A stretch of DNA of 63,451 nucleotides, from assembly GCA_003164955.1 (NCBI GenBank), contig PLRW01000035.1:1-63451 (forward strand), read 5' to 3'. The position numbers and the translations under genes were made by a program. This DNA comes from Actinomycetota bacterium. Its GTDB lineage: Bacteria > Actinomycetota > Actinomycetes > Streptosporangiales > Streptosporangiaceae. This document shows positions 27,603-36,625 of the stretch, one piece after another. Position 1 is the first letter of the stretch. Every line of letters starts with the position of its first letter. Under the pieces are notes generated by a model that had not been told where the DNA came from, searched no databases, and was given only the letters and a program-made list of their open reading frames with translations.

Positions 27603-29014
27603 CCCGTTCGCCCCGGCTGTCGCTGCGCGCCCGCCTCCTGGCCGGACTGATCGCCGTGACGGCGGTCTTCCTGGTGATCATGGGGACGGTCAGCGCGTTC
27701 GTGGTCAGCGGCCACCTGGAGGCCCAGTTCGACGACAGCCTGCTGGCCGCGCTGGGCGAGACACGCACGCAACTGGTGGCCAGCCCGGACTACGCCGTCG
27801 CCGGCGTGGGGCCCCGGGGAACCGTCGTGCCGTATGACAATGGGTCGCCCTACGCCAGCGAGCTCGCCGCCGGCCTCAGCGCGCTGCCACTGGCCCAGAT
27901 TCGCCAGCACCTCAAGGCGCACACGGTCTATCCCGTGCCCGGTACCACGCTCGCGGCGGCCGGGCGGCGGGCCGCGCTGGCCTCCGGTACCAGCGGCATC
28001 ATCGTGGTCGCGGAGCCGCGCGGCCGGATCGCCGCCGGGGTGCGCAGCCTGGTCATCGCCGAACTGATCACGGGTTGCGCCCTGCTCGCGGTACTCGCCG
28101 CCGGCGGCCGGTGGCTGATCGGCCGGGGCCTCGCGCCCCTGCACCAGATGGCCACCACGGCCGGGCGGATCACCACCCGCGGTGACCTGACCGCCCGGAT
28201 GCCGGACCCCGGTGATCACGCGGAGGTCGGCTTCCTGGCGGACGCGATCAACACCATGCTGGACCGGATCCAGCAGGCATTCAGCGCGCGGCTGAATTCG
28301 GAACAGAAGGTCCGCCAGTTCGCCGCGGACGCCTCGCACGAGCTCCGTACCCCGCTGACGACCATCCGCGGATACGCCGAACTCTACGGGCAGGGAGCGC
28401 TCGGCCCGGATCAGCTGCCGAACGCGATGCGCCGGATTGACGAGGAATCGCAGCGGATGAGCAGGCTGGTCGCCGAACTGCTGGAACTCGCGCGGCTCGA
28501 CCGGACCTCTTCGCTGAACCTGACCGAGACCGACGTGGCCCTTCTGGTGCGCGACGCCGCGGCCGACGCGAGCGCCGTCGAACCGGACCGCCCGATCCAG
28601 TTCGAGGCCCCGGACCGGTTGGTCGTGGTGGCCGACGAACCGCGGATTCGCCAGGTACTGGCGAACCTGCTGGCCAACGTGCGAGAGCACACCCCGCCGG
28701 GGACGCCCGTCATGCTCCGGCTCAGCCCGGCCGGGAGCGGCGCCCTGATGGAGGTCATCGACGCCGGCCCGGGCATGCGGCCCGAGGACGCAGCCCGCGC
28801 GTTCGACCGTTTCCACCGCGGCACCCGCGACAAGGACGCGGGCCAGGACGCGGAACGAGCCGAGAGCGGAAGCGGGCTCGGGCTGTCGATTGTCCAGGCG
28901 ATCGCGGCCGCGCACAACGGCCACGCGGATCTGGTGTCGGCTCCGGGGCGCGGGACCCGGGTACGGGTATGGCTACCTGCTCAGGTGACCCGGGACGCCG
29001 ATCCACCTCCCTGA
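27599..29014 (+). CDS. Sensor histidine kinase (HAMP, HisKA, HATPase)
   Basis: A 471-residue membrane kinase paired with the regulator that it overlaps by four bases. TM1 is about 12-40, an extracytoplasmic domain of about 110 residues follows, and TM2 is about 152-172. A HAMP linker then leads to the phosphoacceptor box FAADASHELRTPLTT and the ATPase motifs (N-box NLLANVREHTPPG, DAGPGM, GSGLGLSIVQAIAAAHNG). The stimulus is unknown. Two exported proteins directly upstream are candidate targets or sensory partners. Confidence 0.92.
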   Translation: MTRSPRLSLRARLLAGLIAVTAVFLVIMGTVSAFVVSGHLEAQFDDSLLAALGETRTQLVASPDYAVAGVGPRGTVVPYDNGSPYASELAAGLSALPLAQIRQHLKAHTVYPVPGTTLAAAGRRAALASGTSGIIVVAEPRGRIAAGVRSLVIAELITGCALLAVLAAGGRWLIGRGLAPLHQMATTAGRITTRGDLTARMPDPGDHAEVGFLADAINTMLDRIQQAFSARLNSEQKVRQFAADASHELRTPLTTIRGYAELYGQGALGPDQLPNAMRRIDEESQRMSRLVAELLELARLDRTSSLNLTETDVALLVRDAAADASAVEPDRPIQFEAPDRLVVVADEPRIRQVLANLLANVREHTPPGTPVMLRLSPAGSGALMEVIDAGPGMRPEDAARAFDRFHRGTRDKDAGQDAERAESGSGLGLSIVQAIAAAHNGHADLVSAPGRGTRVRVWLPAQVTRDADPPP

Positions 29015-29060
29015 CACGCCCGCCGCCGGCGCCCGCGCATCGCCTGGCCACGACGCGTGA

Positions 29061-29076
29061 ACCTACGCAAACGTAG
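29061..29076. promoter_or_regulatory. Inverted repeat CTACG-caaa-CGTAG
   Basis: The string acctacgcaaacgtag precedes a small membrane-protein gene. It resembles the desaturase operator at 1173-1192: both contain ACCTACG-N4-CGTAG with the same spacing. A second inverted repeat (CCAGGGCC at 29077-29084 and GGCCCTGG at 29103-29110) follows at once. Confidence 0.4.
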
Positions 29077-29138
29077 CCAGGGCCGGCCCGGTGACGTAGT
29101 CTGGCCCTGGAAGGCAGTTGCGCGGAGGAGGCGGCGAA

Positions 29139-29306
29139 GTGACCGGGGTTATCCTGCTCTTTTTCCTGGCTCTGCTGGTCGCCTTTTTCTGGAACAAGCT
29201 CCGCAAGCGCACGGGCCTGGGAATTTCCTCCAAGACCTGGATGGGCGCCATCACCGTCTTCGTCGTCGTGGTCGCGTTGCTGTACGCCAACAGCCAGGGG
29301 CACTGA
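29139..29306 (+). CDS. Small two-helix membrane protein
   Basis: A 55-residue protein starting at GTG with GGAGGAGG eight bases upstream. Two hydrophobic segments (VILLFFLALLVAFFW and AITVFVVVVALLYA) flank a basic loop NKLRKRTGLGI. No family is recognised with confidence. The upstream inverted repeat matches the fatty-acid desaturase operator, so a role tied to the membrane state is conceivable but unproven. Confidence 0.6.
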   Translation: MTGVILLFFLALLVAFFWNKLRKRTGLGISSKTWMGAITVFVVVVALLYANSQGH

Positions 29307-29388
29307 CCAGGGCCGCCGCAACAAGGGCCCAATAACGCAAATAACGAGGGCCCGATAACGAGCGCACTGACTGGCGTGGCGCCAGCCG

Positions 29389-31647
29389 TTAGGACGACTG
29401 GCCGTCGATCGGCATCTCGAACCAGACAGCCTTGCCGTCGCGCGTCGGACGTGATCCCCACCGGGTGGCGAGCTGCTCGACCAGATACAGGCCGCGGCCG
29501 CCCTCGTCACTGTCCTCGGCCGACCGGATCCGGGGCAGCCGCATATCCGGGTCGAAGACCTCCACCCAGACGGCCGCGGAGCCACGCCGTAGCCGCATCG
29601 CGAAATCCTTCGGCGCCGCGGCGGCGAAGCCGGCCGGGCTGTCGTCCATGACCGGCTCCGGCACCCCCCACGGCATCGGCGACACCGGCGGCGCGGCCAC
29701 GGCTCCCACGGGGACGTCGCCGAACGCGCGCCGCGGGCTGGCCGCGGCCGACGTGTGCAGGACGGCGTTGGTCACCACCTCGGAGACCAGCAGGCACGCC
29801 AGCTCAGCCTGGGCGCTGTCCATTCCCCAGGCCCGGAACGTCTGCAGCGCCATCCGGCGCGCTTCGGACACCATGACGGGCTCGGCGGCGAAGACCCGCT
29901 CGCGCGCGTCAAGCTCAGCGGGGAGCGACCGGACGACCAGAATCGCCATGTCGTCGTCGATGTCACCGGGAACGGACTCCTCCGCGGCGCGGGCGATCGC
30001 GTCGGCACCTCCGTCCGCGGCCGCGCTGACCGCGCGGCACAGCATGCCGAGCGCCTCTTCCTCGGTGTAGTGACCGGACCCGTCGGCGCGCGCCCGGCGA
30101 TCGGTCAGGCCGTCGGTATAGAGGATGAGGGTGGCCCCGGGCGGGAGGATCAGCGTCTCCTCCTTGTACGTCGGCAGCCCGCTGATGCCCTTGCCGCGCA
30201 CTCCGAGCAGGACGCCCTTGTCGCCGATCTCCATCTGCCGCGCCTCACCGCCGACGACGAGCAGCGGCGCGTCATGGCCGGCATTGGCGAAGGACAGCTC
30301 GCGGGACCACGGATCGTAGACGAAGTACGTGCAGCTCACCGTGGGCGGGTCGGCACCCATCAGGCCCTGGCCGTCGGCAGGGGTCATAGAGCGGCACCAT
30401 TCGTCCAGCTTGCGGAGAATATCCGCCGGGGCCTTCTCGTCCTGGGCGAACGCGCGCAGCGCGGCCCGGAGCTGCCCCATGATGGCGGCCGCGCGGGCCC
30501 CCCGCCCCTCGACGTCGCCGATGACGATGCCCACGCGCCCCGCGGCCAGCGGGATGACGTCGTACCAGTCGCCGCCGACCTGGGTCTGGATGCCCTGGCC
30601 GTGGGTCTCCAGCGGCTCGGCCGGCACGTAGCGGCAGGCCACCTCGAGCCCGTCCAGCTCCGGAAGCGCCTGGGGCAGCAGGCTCTTCTGGAACACCAGG
30701 GCCGTATGCCGCTCCGCCTCGAACAGCATCGCGTTGTCGATGGCGATCGCGATCCGGCTCGCGATCGCGCCGAACAGGTCGCGGTCGTCGGGGCCGTACC
30801 GCCGCCGTTCCCGGCCGGTGAGCCCCGACAGCGCCAGGCTCATGACCCCGAGCAGCTCACCCCGGGCGTACAGCGGCAGCGCGACCACCGAGACGAGCCC
30901 GATGTCGTGGCTGGCCCGGAGGCTGTCCGCGCTGGGCGCCGGGTACTCCTCCTCCTCCAGGTCCGCCACGACGACGATCTCCGATCGCGCCATGGCCTGC
31001 TGGCAGAAATGGCCCTCCGGGTAGTTGACCTGCTCCCCGACGGCTGTCCACGCGCCGGGCGGGGGCGCCCAGCCACCGGCGTTGGTCTGTACCCGCCGGA
31101 CCAGGTTGTCGCCCTGGAAGAGGTCGATGAAGCAATGGTCGGCGAACTGCGGGACGAGCATCTCGGTGACATGGCGGAGGGTCGCGCCCAGTTCCAGCGA
31201 GCCGCCCAGCCGCTCGCCGATCCGCTCCAGCAGCCCGATCCGGTTCCGCTCCGCCAGCGTGCCCGGGCCGGCGGCACGCGCGAAGATGGAGATGCCGTCG
31301 ATCGCGCCGGACGGATGGCGCAGCGGCACCGCGTAGGCGCGGATCAGCACGCTGGCCCCGTCGTCGCCGGTGCTGGCGAAGGTCCCCTCCCACGGCCGTC
31401 CGCGCAGCACGCACCGGGCCAGCCCGCTGAGCTTGTCCTGATCGCCGGAAGCGAACCCGATGCTGAGCACGGACTGCCCGGTGAACCGGCCCGCCTCGCC
31501 GCGTACGCCCAGCAGCCGGGCCGCGTACGCGTTGAAATACAGCAGGTTGCATCGCCGGTCGGTGACGATGACCGCCATCTCCGCCTGATCCAGCAGCATC
31601 TCCGCGGGCAGGAACGACTCGCCCGCGACATCCTGCCACGGTTTCAT
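29389..31647 (-). CDS. PAS-GAF-SpoIIE phosphatase with C-terminal HATPase domain
   Basis: A 752-residue cytoplasmic signalling protein. In order: a PAS domain (about 10-130: DQAEMAVIVTDRRCNLLYFN), a GAF domain (about 145-310), a PP2C-type SpoIIE serine phosphatase (about 330-560; GGDWYDVIPL, GDVEGRGARAA, FANAGHDAPLL, LYTDGLTDRR, DIDDDMAIL) and a serine-kinase/anti-sigma-type HATPase (about 580-750; SEVVTNAVLHT, EGGRGLYLVEQLA). Such proteins control anti-sigma antagonists in partner-switching networks. Phosphatase and kinase activities in one chain suggest a self-contained switch. The partner sigma factor is not in the window. Confidence 0.9.
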   Translation of the reverse strand: MKPWQDVAGESFLPAEMLLDQAEMAVIVTDRRCNLLYFNAYAARLLGVRGEAGRFTGQSVLSIGFASGDQDKLSGLARCVLRGRPWEGTFASTGDDGASVLIRAYAVPLRHPSGAIDGISIFARAAGPGTLAERNRIGLLERIGERLGGSLELGATLRHVTEMLVPQFADHCFIDLFQGDNLVRRVQTNAGGWAPPPGAWTAVGEQVNYPEGHFCQQAMARSEIVVVADLEEEEYPAPSADSLRASHDIGLVSVVALPLYARGELLGVMSLALSGLTGRERRRYGPDDRDLFGAIASRIAIAIDNAMLFEAERHTALVFQKSLLPQALPELDGLEVACRYVPAEPLETHGQGIQTQVGGDWYDVIPLAAGRVGIVIGDVEGRGARAAAIMGQLRAALRAFAQDEKAPADILRKLDEWCRSMTPADGQGLMGADPPTVSCTYFVYDPWSRELSFANAGHDAPLLVVGGEARQMEIGDKGVLLGVRGKGISGLPTYKEETLILPPGATLILYTDGLTDRRARADGSGHYTEEEALGMLCRAVSAAADGGADAIARAAEESVPGDIDDDMAILVVRSLPAELDARERVFAAEPVMVSEARRMALQTFRAWGMDSAQAELACLLVSEVVTNAVLHTSAAASPRRAFGDVPVGAVAAPPVSPMPWGVPEPVMDDSPAGFAAAAPKDFAMRLRRGSAAVWVEVFDPDMRLPRIRSAEDSDEGGRGLYLVEQLATRWGSRPTRDGKAVWFEMPIDGQSS

Positions 31648-31725
31648 ACCTTCGCTCCATAGCCCGGGATCACGCCGCCGGGCACGGCCCCGCTGGTGGC
31701 CGCACCCGCCCGTGCCCGGTCCCGG

Positions 31726-32442
31726 TTATGGCCGTGACACGAAAACGTGCGCGGCGATCTCGCGGGGCAGGTCCGTCCCGGCTCCGTCAGCGCTGTCGCC
31801 ACACGTCACTCGCACACCGTCGTCTCTTGCCGCGAGCATTACCTCACGTCCGGGTTGTATCCCGGTGCGCTTGAGTTTAAGCATCAGAACGAGATCGCTC
31901 TGGATCTGTTCGCTAATCCGCCGCACAACCACCGGTGCGGGCTCCCGCACGGCGACCTTGGTCATCGCCTCGCCGCCTTCGACCGCGATGCCCATCTGCT
32001 CCTTGGCCTGGGGCGGGATCCCGAGCTCATCGAGGCCGGGAATCACGTTCCCGTGCGGGCAGCGAACCGGGTACCCGAGCAATTCGAACAGGCGGCGCTC
32101 CACGCTCTCCGAGATCACATGCTCCCACCGGCACGCCTCGATGTGGACCTCCTCCCAGGGCAGCTCGATGACGCCCACCAGGAGGCACTCGGCCAGCCGG
32201 TGCTTGCGCATCACCCGGGTGGCCAGCGTCCGGCCGACGTCGCTGAGGGACAGCTGACGGTCGCCGGCGACGTGCAGCAGCCCGTCGCGCTCCATCCTGG
32301 CCACGGTCTGGCTGACGGTCGGCCCGCTCTGGCCCAGCCGCTCGGCGATGCGGGCACGCAGCGGGACGATGCCCTCCTCTTCGAGCTCGAAGACGGTACG
32401 GAGGTACATCTCGGTCGTGTCGATTAGCCCCTGGGCGGTCAC
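31726..32442 (-). CDS. ideR: DtxR-family iron-dependent repressor (IdeR/DmdR-like)
   Basis: A 238-residue metalloregulator. The N-terminal winged helix is at about 1-70 (TEMYLRTVFELEEEGIVPLR and GPTVSQTVARMERDG). Metal-binding and dimerisation residues are present in HRLAECLLVGVI and EVHIEACRWEHVIS, including the conserved Cys and His ligands. The C-terminal SH3-like domain is present (about 150-238), so this is a full-length DtxR type. It represses iron uptake when loaded with Fe(II). No matching iron box was seen upstream of any gene in this window. Confidence 0.88.
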   Translation of the reverse strand: MTAQGLIDTTEMYLRTVFELEEEGIVPLRARIAERLGQSGPTVSQTVARMERDGLLHVAGDRQLSLSDVGRTLATRVMRKHRLAECLLVGVIELPWEEVHIEACRWEHVISESVERRLFELLGYPVRCPHGNVIPGLDELGIPPQAKEQMGIAVEGGEAMTKVAVREPAPVVVRRISEQIQSDLVLMLKLKRTGIQPGREVMLAARDDGVRVTCGDSADGAGTDLPREIAAHVFVSRP

Positions 32443-32539
32443 CTGCTCATTCCTCCTGCTGTGATGCTATGCCGCGCGGGCGCCTGGGCCTACCCGGTCC
32501 CGCGGCGCCCGGGCGCCGGACGGCACCGGGTCTTCCGGG

Positions 32540-33196
32540 CTAGGGCGACACCCGCTCGATGACCCAGTCGCCGGGGGTCCGGCGGTACCGGAGCCGGTCG
32601 TGCAGCCGGTCCTCACGCAACTGCCAGAACTCGATCGTCTCCGGCGCGAGCCGGTAACCCCCCCAGAAGTCCGGCATCGGCACCTCGGTGCCCGCCGGCC
32701 AGCGCCGTTCGAGCTCCGCGACGCGATCGTCGAGCTCCGCGCGCGACGCCAGGACCCGGGATTGCCGGCTGGCCCACGCCCCGATCTGCGACCCGCGGGG
32801 CCGGGACCGGAAATACGGCTCACTGTCCGCGGTGGACAGCATGCTGACCGGCCCCTCGATGGTGACCTGGCGCCCCAGCGCGAACCAGGGGAACAGCACG
32901 CAGGCCCATGAATTCCCGGCCAGGTCGGTGCCCTTGCGGGATGTCCGGTTCGTGTAGAAGACAAACCCGGCACCGTCGTGTGCCTTGAGGAGGACGGTCC
33001 GGGCCCGGGTGTGCCCGTCGGCCGAGGTGGTGGCCAGCACCATGGCATTGGGCTGCGGCAGGCCGGCCTGCACGGCGTCCGAGAGCCAGCCGGAGAACTG
33101 CTCGACGGGGTCATCTGGGAGCATATCCTCGGAAAGGGGCCGGGAACTATCGTGCGGATGGGCGCTGGAACCTTCGCCGTACCGGGTCGTCTTCAT
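32540..33196 (-). CDS. pdxH: Pyridoxamine 5'-phosphate oxidase
   Basis: FMN-dependent oxidase of 218 residues that makes pyridoxal 5'-phosphate from PNP or PMP. Visible motifs are AMVLATTSADGHTRARTVLL, FYTNRTSRKGTDL, SRPRGSQIGAWASRQS, FWGGYRLAPETIEFWQ and the terminal RLHDRLRY with RTPGDWVIERVSP. It is divergent from citrate synthase, beyond which lies serC, another gene linked to vitamin B6 metabolism in many bacteria. Confidence 0.93.
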   Translation of the reverse strand: MKTTRYGEGSSAHPHDSSRPLSEDMLPDDPVEQFSGWLSDAVQAGLPQPNAMVLATTSADGHTRARTVLLKAHDGAGFVFYTNRTSRKGTDLAGNSWACVLFPWFALGRQVTIEGPVSMLSTADSEPYFRSRPRGSQIGAWASRQSRVLASRAELDDRVAELERRWPAGTEVPMPDFWGGYRLAPETIEFWQLREDRLHDRLRYRRTPGDWVIERVSP

Positions 33197-33433
33197 TAGT
33201 AACGATCCTCACATTGCTGTCGGCTACCGCTAAGTAGGTCTGGCGATATTGAATAAGAGAACCGAGGTACGGCGCGGTCTGGAGTCCGCGCGGCCCTTTC
33301 GCGTTCCCTGGCCAGGGTGCCGTGTGCACCTGGCGCGGGCCACGGCAGGACCGTCACGGTTGTAGCGCCCGGACGCACAACGCCCGCTGGCGCACGAGCC
33401 GGCGTGCCGTCCCGCAAGAAGAAGGAGACTCCG

Positions 33434-34540
33434 ATGTCCGACTTCAAGCCAGGACTGGAGGGCGTCATTGCCTTCGAGTCCGAGATCGCCGAGCCTGACA
33501 AAGAGGGCGGCTCGCTCCGGTATCGCGGAGTGGATATCGAAGAGCTGACGGGTCACGTCTCGTTCGGTCACGTGTGGGGTCTCTTGGTCGATAACTCTTT
33601 CACCCCGGGCCTTCCCCCGGCCGAGGCGTTCCCCCTCCCGGTGCACTCCGGTGACACCCGCGTCGACGTGCAGAGCGCGCTGGCCACACTGACCCCCGCG
33701 TGGGGCATCAAGCAACTGCTGGACAGCAGCGACGACGAGGCCCGTGACAATCTTGCCCGGATCTCCGTGACCGCGCTGTCGTTTGCGGCCCAGTCGGCCC
33801 GGGGACTCAGCCTGCCCATGGTGCCGCAGAGCCGGGTGGACGAGGGAAAGACGATTCCCGAGCAGTTCCTGATCCGCTGGCGCGGCGAGCCCGACCCACG
33901 GCACGTCAAGGCGGTCGACGCCTACTGGGTGTCGGCGGCCGAGCACGGCATGAACGCCTCCACGTTCACCGCCCGCGTCATCGCCTCGACCGGCGCCGAC
34001 GCGGCGGCGGCGATGTCGGGTGCGGTCGGTGCCATGTCCGGGCCGCTGCACGGTGGCGCGCCGGCGCGCGTGCTGCACATGGTCGAAGGGGTGGAGCGGA
34101 CCGGCGACGCGGATACCTACGTGAAGTCGGTGCTCGACCGGGGCGACCGGCTCATGGGCTTCGGGCACCGTGTGTACCGGGCCGAGGACCCCCGTGCCCG
34201 CGTGCTGCGCCGGACCGCGAAGGAGCTGGGGGCGCCCCGCTACGAGGTGGCCCTGGCCCTGGAGAACGCCGCGCTGGCGGAGCTCCGCGCACGCCGGCCC
34301 GACCGGGTGCTCGAGACCAACGTGGAATTTTGGGCCGCCATCGTCCTCGATTTTGCCGAGGTCCCCGCCAACCTGTTCACCTCGATGTTCACCTGCGCCC
34401 GCACCGCGGGGTGGGCCGCGCACATCCTGGAGCAGAAGCGCACCGGCCGGCTGGTCCGGCCCAGCGCCCGCTACATCGGCCCGGCGGCCCGCCCGGTGCG
34501 CGACGTACCCGGCGCCGACAGCGTGCTCGACAAGGTGTAG
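33434..34540 (+). CDS. Citrate synthase
   Basis: A 368-residue short citrate synthase, condensing acetyl-CoA and oxaloacetate. The start is the ATG of MSDFKPGLEG with AAGGAGA upstream; longer frames have no homology. Catalytic regions are AEHGMNASTF, GPLHGGAPARVL and GFGHRVYRAEDPRA, followed by ETNVEFWAAIVLDF. The 237-base gap to the divergent pdxH holds its promoter. The set pdxH, citrate synthase, serC appears to be a conserved actinobacterial arrangement. Confidence 0.92.
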   Translation: MSDFKPGLEGVIAFESEIAEPDKEGGSLRYRGVDIEELTGHVSFGHVWGLLVDNSFTPGLPPAEAFPLPVHSGDTRVDVQSALATLTPAWGIKQLLDSSDDEARDNLARISVTALSFAAQSARGLSLPMVPQSRVDEGKTIPEQFLIRWRGEPDPRHVKAVDAYWVSAAEHGMNASTFTARVIASTGADAAAAMSGAVGAMSGPLHGGAPARVLHMVEGVERTGDADTYVKSVLDRGDRLMGFGHRVYRAEDPRARVLRRTAKELGAPRYEVALALENAALAELRARRPDRVLETNVEFWAAIVLDFAEVPANLFTSMFTCARTAGWAAHILEQKRTGRLVRPSARYIGPAARPVRDVPGADSVLDKV

Positions 34541-34687
34541 ACGGCGCGTCCCGGCCGATCTGCGCCGCCGGGCGTCCCGGGTGCGGCCCGGGGCGCCCGG
34601 CGCTGTCTGCGGCGGGAGCGCGTTCGGCAGCGCCGGAACTCGGCGGGGACCGCGTGGACGCCGGGGCCAGTGACCGGCCGCGGATAG

Positions 34688-35812
<1,125 letters not shown>

Positions 35813-35974
35813 CCAGCGTCCGGGACGGCAAGATCGTCAGCCTCGCGGTCATCCGCAACACGCCATCCCCCTGCTGACCGCCCGCTGCGGGTCCTGAGCG
35901 CGCCGTGGAGCCCAGCGCACCGCGGCGCGCGGCCCCTTAGGGCCGCCCGGCGCGGCACGCGCGCAGCGTGGCGC

Positions 35975-36058
35975 TCAGCGCAGCAGGGAGCCGACGATCA
36001 CGGTCAGCACCAGGAGCGCGAGCACGGCGGGAAGCAGCCAGCGGGGCACTCGGGTCAC
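35975..36058 (-). CDS. 27-residue single-span membrane microprotein
   Basis: A GTG-started frame encoding VTRVPRWLLPAVLALLVL followed by TVIVGSLLR, nine bases after the thpR stop on the same strand. It is one membrane helix with basic ends. Very similar tiny proteins beginning TRVPRWL occur in actinobacterial genomes, as I recall, which is the main support. It is below normal gene-finder size limits. No strong ribosome-binding site is visible, so translational coupling to thpR is likely if it is expressed. Confidence 0.45.
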   Translation of the reverse strand: MTRVPRWLLPAVLALLVLTVIVGSLLR

Positions 36059-36067
36059 GTCCCGAGC

Positions 36068-36625
36068 CTATCGGCGGGCGAGCGGCCAGCTGTCCAGCAT
36101 CGCGTAGCGGGGCTGGCCGCTGGGCCTGCTGTGGATCAAGTGAACGCGGTCGGTGGTCCAGGCCGGCCCCCGGTATCCGCTCAGCGTGGCGACCAGGGCG
36201 CGGGTATCGGCCGGGACGCGGCAGCGCGCCAGCGTGAGGTGCGGGCGGAATGGACGGCCATCATCCGGCGGGGGCGCCCCGGCCCGGCGTGCGGCCGCGG
36301 CCACCGACGCGGCCAGGCTGGCCACCGCGCGGTCATCACCGCTCAGGCCGCCCCAGAACACCCGGGCGCGGGCGGCCGAGGGGAAGGCACCCGCGCCGGC
36401 GAACGCGAGGGAGAACTGATGGTGGCGGGCCGTGGCGCGCTCCAGCCGCGGCCCCAGCCGGGCCGCCGCCGGCTCATTGACTTCGCCCAGGAAAGCCAGC
36501 GTGATATGCCAGGCGTCCCGGCTGGTCCAGCGCAGGGCGGGCTGTCCCGCGCGCAACGGGGTGACCACAGCGTCCAGTTCGTCAAGCGCCGTGGGTGGCG
36601 GCGCGAGAGCGACGAACAGTCTCAT
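36068..36625 (-). CDS. thpR: RNA 2',3'-cyclic phosphodiesterase (2'-5' RNA ligase family)
   Basis: A 185-residue 2H phosphoesterase. Both HxTx motifs are present (WHITLAFLGEV and HLTLARCR), and the N-terminus MRLFVALAPP is typical. It opens RNA 2',3'-cyclic phosphates. The start overlaps the MFS stop by four bases, so it is part of a marR-MFS-thpR operon. Confidence 0.9.
   Translation of the reverse strand: MRLFVALAPPPTALDELDAVVTPLRAGQPALRWTSRDAWHITLAFLGEVNEPAAARLGPRLERATARHHQFSLAFAGAGAFPSAARARVFWGGLSGDDRAVASLAASVAAAARRAGAPPPDDGRPFRPHLTLARCRVPADTRALVATLSGYRGPAWTTDRVHLIHSRPSGQPRYAMLDSWPLARR

Noticed and set aside
29755..31662. 635-codon plus-strand frame opposite the SpoIIE-type protein
   Set aside because: No recognisable motif and full overlap with a well-supported four-domain protein on the other strand.
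31648..31725. Iron-box operator near ideR
   Set aside because: No sequence close to TTAGGTTAGGCTAACCTAA was found around ideR or elsewhere in the window.
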